The position numbers and the translations under genes are program-made. From Bacteroidota bacterium (GTDB lineage: Bacteria; Bacteroidota; Bacteroidia; Flavobacteriales; Weeksellaceae), in contig JAFAFC010000031.1 in assembly GCA_023423715.1 (NCBI GenBank), positions 68,804 to 132,803 on the forward strand: 64,000 bases of DNA, in the 5' to 3' direction. This document shows positions 59,905 through 64,000 of the stretch, one piece after another (within the stretch, counting starts at the first letter, position 1; every line of letters starts with the position of its first letter). The notes under the pieces were generated by a model. That model saw only the letters and a list, made by a program, of their open reading frames with translations. It was not told the origin of the DNA and searched no databases.

Positions 59905-60507
59905 ATGAAAATTATACGATCAAGGACAACATATGTTTTACTTTCTAATTTTAGGAAGTGTACTTATGTTGTCTTTGTATTATTGTCTCCTTTTATTCAA
60001 GCACAGCTGAATGCAAATAGAATTGCTCCCCATTTACTTGAAAATGGTGACCCTGCGTTTGATAAATCAGAAAAAGGGCATGCGGAATTATACATTTCCG
60101 ATGGTACGGTCGTTTTTGATCCTGATAATACTATTTCGGCGAAGCTAATTCCAATCCATCCTAAAAAGAATAAAAAAAATGATAGGAAAGTAGCCGTTGC
60201 CAAAGTAGACAAAAAGGTTAGAGATAATTCGAAAAAGGTTCAGTCCAATCCTAAGAGCCCGTTTACGATTGTTTCTTCGGATGATGGTAGCATTATTTCT
60301 ACAAGTTTATTATCACCTACAAATGTCGTTTTATCCACTTCTAATTTTCAGCTTAAAGCCATTTCGGCGGTTGAAAAAGTGTGGAAATTGCTAAAATATG
60401 AAGAATTTGTAGTATGCAACGTCTGTTATGAATGCGAGTTCTTTCTAAAAAAGTATATAAAGACTTATTCGATACGCCCCCCACCAAAATATACCAGAAA
60501 CATCTAG
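59905..60507 (+). CDS. Exported protein of unknown function
   Basis: This 200-residue protein has a long signal-like N-terminus (about 1-34, ending FIQAQ). A conserved-looking segment with ENGDPAFDKSEKGHAELYISDGTVVFDPDN is followed by a Lys-rich linker (KKNKKNDRKVAVAKVDKK), a Ser/Thr-rich region and a C-terminal stretch with three cysteines (VVCNVCYECEF). I recognise no family. It starts 39 bases upstream of the first VGIGT-type gene and may be the first gene of that operon. No promoter was identified in the 284 bases before it. Confidence 0.65.
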   Translation: MKIIRSRTTYVLLSNFRKCTYVVFVLLSPFIQAQLNANRIAPHLLENGDPAFDKSEKGHAELYISDGTVVFDPDNTISAKLIPIHPKKNKKNDRKVAVAKVDKKVRDNSKKVQSNPKSPFTIVSSDDGSIISTSLLSPTNVVLSTSNFQLKAISAVEKVWKLLKYEEFVVCNVCYECEFFLKKYIKTYSIRPPPKYTRNI

Positions 60508-60545
60508 TTAATTTCGAAATGGTATAAAAATCAAATTTTAAACAA

Positions 60546-61358
60546 ATGAAACAAAAAATATATGTCGTATTCTTTATTAGTGTTAGTCTATTATCCTACA
60601 GTCAAGTGGGTATAAACACTATCAACCCTCAAGGTCGATTTCACGTTGATGGAGCTAAAGATAATCCTAAAACAGGTACGCCAACTACAGCACAACAAAA
60701 AAATGATGTTGTGATTAAACAGAACACGGGTTGGGTAGGTATTGGAACTACTTCACCTGCAACAAATGTGGATATTAATAATGAAACCACCAATGGAGCT
60801 ATTAAGATAACAGATACCAATCAAGGTTCTGGGAAATATTTAATGAGTGATAAAGATGGTTTAGCAACTTGGGTGACCCCTAATTCTTTTAAATCACCTA
60901 TTATTTGGAAATATAATGGAGTAGCCCAACAAATATCTGTCACGGGTACGCAGGATTCTAACGGATGGTATTTGGAAAGTGGTGGTAGAACCTACAGTCA
61001 ACTTTCACTTACAGGGTTGACTTCTGGTAAATGGATTGTGAATGTCGGAATGCGATTAGCGACTTCTGTACCTTTGAGCAATGCATTTTGGATTCATGCA
61101 AATATTTCTTCTTCTAGTACTGGTCGTTCTAATGCAGGATGGGCGAATCTAGGACCAGCGGGAAACTCAACAGGTTATGCAAGTATTATTTATGGTGATG
61201 GAACCGCATCTGGAAAGGGATTTTTTACAGGGACAACTATTATAAATGTTACCTCTGCAACCCCTATAAATTTATATCTGTTGATGGAAAATACGGGACA
61301 GTGGGTATTTGATACTTCGTCGCCAGAGAATTTTTTCTTTGCAATCCCCGTTAACTAA
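60546..61358 (+). CDS. Secreted VGIGT-type protein, paralogue 1 of 3
   Basis: This 270-residue exported protein has a signal peptide ending near LSYSQ, followed by VGINTINPQGRFHVDGAKDN, then a second copy of the motif, WVGIGTTSPATNVDINNETTNGAIKI. The sequence LMSDKDGLATW leads to a C-terminal beta-rich domain (about 135-270) with GKWIVNVGMRLATS and an ending, PENFFFAIPVN, shared with its paralogues. The C-terminal fold may be a C1q/TNF-like jelly roll, which is inference from strand pattern. It lies in tandem with two paralogues and is likely surface-exposed. No enzymatic motif. Confidence 0.8.
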   Translation: MKQKIYVVFFISVSLLSYSQVGINTINPQGRFHVDGAKDNPKTGTPTTAQQKNDVVIKQNTGWVGIGTTSPATNVDINNETTNGAIKITDTNQGSGKYLMSDKDGLATWVTPNSFKSPIIWKYNGVAQQISVTGTQDSNGWYLESGGRTYSQLSLTGLTSGKWIVNVGMRLATSVPLSNAFWIHANISSSSTGRSNAGWANLGPAGNSTGYASIIYGDGTASGKGFFTGTTIINVTSATPINLYLLMENTGQWVFDTSSPENFFFAIPVN

Positions 61359-61386
61359 ATTTCAGAATTACAAAAAAAAGAAAGCA

Positions 61387-62178
61387 ATGAAAAATAAACT
61401 ATTTTATATATCTGCATTTTTATTTTCTTCCCTATTTTTTTCTCAAAACGGGGGCGTAGGTATTGGAACCAATAGTCCACAACAGGTACTTCATATTGAT
61501 GCTGCAAAAAATAACGCTGCAGGAACTAATGTTTCCGATGACGTTGTTATTACCTCACAAGGGTATATGGGAGTAGGAACAATAACACCAGGCAAACGAT
61601 TAGAAATTAACAAATCAACTCCAGGTGCTATAAAAATTGTAGATGGCACAGAAAAGCAAAATGCCTTCTTAATGAGTGATGCAAGTGGTGTCGGATCATG
61701 GTATCAGCAAGGAAGTGTAAAACCAGCTGTACTGGGAGTATGGAGACCCGAGGACCCGCTTATAGGATCGAGTACGGGAGGTGGAACAAAAAATCTGAAT
61801 GTTTCTATTGATTTAACTCCTGGTGTGTGGGTTGTGAATTTTGGAGCAACTTTTAAGATGGGGTCGAATGTTGTAACCCCCTATTGGCTTCATCTTTATC
61901 TATCTGATACAACAGGAAGCAGAACAAAAACGACTTTTGATTTTTTAGGAAGCGGTGGCAATAATACTGGTTATGCTGGATTGATGATTCCTAGCAAGAC
62001 GGTAAATGTGGGTAATGCAAACTTACTTAGTGGCTCATCCATTATTAGAGTAAAGCAAAATACAACCTTATGGGTTTTAGCAGAAAATATACATAATACT
62101 TCACCTGCAATAAATTGGAACTTTAAAGCGAATAATTGGGAGAATTATTTTTATGCAATTCCTTTAGATAGTAATTAA
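61387..62178 (+). CDS. Secreted VGIGT-type protein, paralogue 2 of 3
   Basis: From the ATG at 61387 this is a 263-residue protein with a signal peptide ending near FFSQ and VGIGTNSPQQVLHIDAAKNN, then MGVGTITPGKRLEINKSTPGAIKIVDG and LMSDASGVGSW. The C-terminal domain has GVWVVNFGATFKMG, WLHLYLSDTTGS, FDFLGSGGNNTGYAGLM and the ending WENYFYAIPLDSN, aligning with both neighbours. An in-frame extension to 61309 would overlap the previous gene and precede the signal peptide, so it is rejected. It starts 28 bases after paralogue 1. Confidence 0.82.
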   Translation: MKNKLFYISAFLFSSLFFSQNGGVGIGTNSPQQVLHIDAAKNNAAGTNVSDDVVITSQGYMGVGTITPGKRLEINKSTPGAIKIVDGTEKQNAFLMSDASGVGSWYQQGSVKPAVLGVWRPEDPLIGSSTGGGTKNLNVSIDLTPGVWVVNFGATFKMGSNVVTPYWLHLYLSDTTGSRTKTTFDFLGSGGNNTGYAGLMIPSKTVNVGNANLLSGSSIIRVKQNTTLWVLAENIHNTSPAINWNFKANNWENYFYAIPLDSN

Positions 62179-62193
62179 TTTAATTGTTAACAA

Positions 62194-62982
62194 ATGAAAA
62201 AATATATCATATATAACGCATTATTCATAAGCTCTTTTTGCTTTTCACAAGTTGGAGTAGGAACAACATCTCCTCAAGGTGCTTTTCATGTAGATGCTGC
62301 TAAGAATACTGTAGTTGGTGGGACTCCAACTAATTTTAACGATGATTTTGTTGTTACTCCAGAAGGTAACATTGGTATCGGGACGCTTTCACCAAGTACA
62401 AAATTGGATATTAGATCAGCAACTGCTGGTGCGATAAAGATTGTAGACGGCACGCAAGGCGTTGGGAAAGTTTTGGTAAGTGACGCTTCAGGAGTAGGCA
62501 CGTGGCAAACGCTTCCCGTTTTTAAATATGTTGTTAATGGTTCCTTTAGCCCAGCTGCAACCATTGTTTCAGATAAAACAACGGCGCAATATAAATTTAC
62601 AAATGGATCTATTGTTTTGAATAAAGGAAGATGGTTGGTAAATGTAGGATTAAGTATTAGTCTAAATTCGGTTGATGCTAATACGAACGTCAATCCTTAC
62701 TGGTTGCAATTTTACCTATCTGATACCAGTTCAGGTGTTACAAACACACAGTTTTCTTATATTGGGACTTCTCCAAATAATTTTGGTGGAAATATGATTA
62801 GGAGCTATTCGGGGAATTTTAATTTTCCTAATGGTTATAATGTAATCGATGTCCTTAATGATAATACCACTATTTATTTGCTTATCCAAAACGTACAAAA
62901 AGATTCTTATAATAAAGATATCAATTGGAACTTCAGTACAGGAAACTTTGAAAATTACATTTACGCTATTCCAACAAATTAA
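62194..62982 (+). CDS. Secreted VGIGT-type protein, paralogue 3 of 3
   Basis: This 262-residue protein has a signal peptide ending near FCFSQ, then VGVGTTSPQGAFHVDAAKNT, IGIGTLSPSTKLDIRSATAGAIKIVDG and LVSDASGVGTW. The C-terminal domain has GRWLVNVGLSISLN, WLQFYLSDTSSGV and ends ENYIYAIPTN. It shares the domain layout of paralogues 1 and 2 but its central part is diverged. The three genes are spaced 15-28 bases apart and probably form one operon. The small HTH gene lies 94 bases downstream. Confidence 0.82.
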   Translation: MKKYIIYNALFISSFCFSQVGVGTTSPQGAFHVDAAKNTVVGGTPTNFNDDFVVTPEGNIGIGTLSPSTKLDIRSATAGAIKIVDGTQGVGKVLVSDASGVGTWQTLPVFKYVVNGSFSPAATIVSDKTTAQYKFTNGSIVLNKGRWLVNVGLSISLNSVDANTNVNPYWLQFYLSDTSSGVTNTQFSYIGTSPNNFGGNMIRSYSGNFNFPNGYNVIDVLNDNTTIYLLIQNVQKDSYNKDINWNFSTGNFENYIYAIPTN

Positions 62983-63076
62983 TATGCTCCTAAAAATGGA
63001 AAACAGATATTGCATATATGTTGAAAAAAGAATACACAGTACTCATTCGTACAATTAAATAATTCCATTGATACTG

Positions 63077-63520
63077 ATGAATTTTAAAGAAATCCCTATT
63101 GGATTAATCATTAAAAAAGCAGTTGCAGAAAGCGGGATAGAACTATCCCGCATCTGTGACTTCTTTAAAACAACAGAAAAAGAGATCAATGAAATGTATC
63201 TTTTGGAGGATATTTCTACTCAAGTACTTTTAAAATGGAGTAAGTTATTGTCGTACGATTTTTTCAGACTCTATACACAGCACCTTGTTCTGTATTCGCC
63301 ACCCTCGGCTGAAGAAAAAATTGAAATTTTTAAAACCAGAAACAAGGCTCTTCCACAATTTCGAAAAAATATATATACAAAGGAAATTATCGATTTCATT
63401 TTAGAACAAGTTTCATCAAAAAGCATGACTAAAAAAGAAGTAATGGCACGGTATAGAATCCCTAAAACGACACTCTATAAATGGATTAGTAAGTACGATA
63501 AAAACGATAAAGAATACTAG
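63077..63520 (+). CDS. Small HTH protein (transposase-like, regulatory type)
   Basis: From the ATG at 63077 this is a 147-residue protein; a TTG at 63068 would add three residues. The N-terminal half (IGLIIKKAVAESGIELSRICDFFKTTEKEINEMY) looks like a XRE-type HTH, FFRLYTQHLVLYSPP follows, and the C-terminal third (KEIIDFILEQVSSKSMTKKEVMARYRIPKTTLYKWISKY) is a transposase-type HTH. No catalytic domain is present. I recall similar proteins annotated as transposase in many Chryseobacterium and Elizabethkingia genomes; a regulator seems more likely than an enzyme. Confidence 0.75.
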   Translation: MNFKEIPIGLIIKKAVAESGIELSRICDFFKTTEKEINEMYLLEDISTQVLLKWSKLLSYDFFRLYTQHLVLYSPPSAEEKIEIFKTRNKALPQFRKNIYTKEIIDFILEQVSSKSMTKKEVMARYRIPKTTLYKWISKYDKNDKEY

Positions 63521-63933
63521 TTGCATACTTGTAAAGAAACTAGGGTTGATATTTCTTTACCACTATTTGGCTGTACTTTAATCAAAGAAATGATTGATTT
63601 GCTTACTGAAATGATCAATTCAATATAAATATTAGTTTTTTGAATGGTTTTTGTAACGAAGCAACTCACTTATATTAGGTATTGCATTAATTATCAAACT
63701 TCAGAGAAGGCCGTGAATCTGTTTGCAACCTTTGATGAAAATTAATTTTTCAACCTTTGGATTTTTAATACGTTTTGTTCGTACTATTAGGTGGAAAAAG
63801 ATAGTTATCAGAAAAAAAATTATGTAAACGTAAGTATTAAAGAACCAGATCAATAAAATAAGAATTTGTTATTTAGTCTCTCCTTAAACCACCTATAATT
63901 TACTGATTATTAGTATTTTGGGTTCAAACTAGC
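63521..63933. other. Gene-free interval at the right edge
   Basis: About 410 bases hold no coding frame. GAAATGATTGATT (63587-63599) recurs as GAAATGATCAATT (63608-63620), a direct repeat at 21-base spacing, that is two helical turns. An imperfect inverted pair, ATTAGGTGG near 63787-63795 and CCACCTATAAT near 63890-63900, spans about 110 bases. Their roles are unknown. Confidence 0.35.
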
Positions 63934-63964
63934 TTGTTTTTTATTGCAAGAATTTGTATCTTAG
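63934..63964 (+). promoter_or_regulatory. Bacteroidota-like promoter at the right edge
   Basis: TTG at 63934-63936, a 20-base spacer and TATCTTAG at 63957-63964 (one mismatch to TAnnTTTG) precede an ATG at 63985 by about 20 bases. Confidence 0.45.
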
Positions 63965-63984
63965 AGCTTTAAAACCTTGCAAAT

Positions 63985-64000
63985 ATGTTGGGGAAAAATC
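63985..64000 (+). CDS. Possible start of a gene running out of the window
   Basis: The last 16 bases read ATG TTG GGG AAA AAT, giving MLGKN, at a suitable distance from the promoter-like pair at 63934. From memory, some Bacteroidota IS-element transposases begin with MLGK, which would fit the accessory setting, but five codons cannot establish it. Confidence 0.25.

Noticed and set aside
1..64000. CRISPR arrays, tRNA or rRNA genes
   Set aside because: No regularly spaced repeats, cloverleaf with CCA/T-loop sequences or rRNA-like stretch was recognised on reading; a covariance-model search was not possible here.

Overview
The window is a chromosomal segment from an AT-rich, Gram-negative member of the Bacteroidota, most likely family Weeksellaceae (relatives of Chryseobacterium and Elizabethkingia). 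Evidence seen: promoters of the Bacteroidota form TTG-N19/20-TAnnTTTG (for example before 4375, 35199 and 58067), GLPGLI and DUF2200 proteins, a TonB-dependent receptor, GH92 and GH31 glycosidases, an M16 protease pair, a TPR/AraC-type regulator, and a small HTH protein at 63077 of a type I associate with Chryseobacterium and Elizabethkingia. The family assignment is inference. I saw no rRNA, tRNA or CRISPR array.

Layout. 1-4.2 kb: a chemosensory-like signalling cluster (truncated hybrid kinase, response regulator, CheR, CheB lacking a receiver domain, second response regulator) with no receptor or flagellar gene; a 111-bp palindromic element lies between cheB and the last regulator. 4.4-8.5 kb: secreted GH31 glycosidase, a CPA1 Na+/H+ antiporter and a Rossmann-fold protein. 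8.6-13 kb (minus strand): small enzymes, a GLPGLI protein coupled to a carboxypeptidase-regulatory-like protein, an AraC regulator and a lipoprotein. 13.3-14.6 kb: two secreted paralogues with a VG(V/I)GT/NT-type N-terminus. 14.7-23.2 kb (minus strand): dienelactone hydrolase-like lipoprotein, thioredoxin-like protein coupled to a TonB receptor with a CxxC in its plug, small membrane and exported proteins, and an S24/XRE repressor. 23.3-27.4 kb: a divergent mutagenic-polymerase cassette (dinB plus a DnaE2-like polymerase) facing that repressor across a dyad operator. 27.4-52.6 kb: mostly housekeeping genes (pepD, recR, secG, M16 pair, uvrD/pcrA, YeeE pair with Crp/Fnr regulator, HipA-like/DUF3037, BON proteins, DAACS symporter, GH92, mrp and NifU-like protein, GNAT-nitrilase fusion, ppx, ppk1). 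52.9-54.8 kb: dnaK.

The last 9 kb, after the dnaK terminator, is accessory. It holds a small integrase module (zinc-ribbon/HTH protein, tyrosine recombinase, unknown membrane protein with an internal duplication), then a membrane TPR-AraC regulator, an unknown exported protein, three tandem paralogues of secreted VGIGT-type proteins with a shared C-terminal beta-rich domain, and a small HTH protein. The right edge may be the first codons of another gene, possibly a transposase.

The parts most worth a second look are the palindromic element at 3721-3831, the operator of the mutagenic-polymerase cassette and its repressor with a changed cleavage region, the putative sulfur-uptake operon with a cysteine-bearing Crp/Fnr protein and quasi-palindrome, the TonB-receptor/thioredoxin pair, and the integrase-to-VGIGT accessory region.
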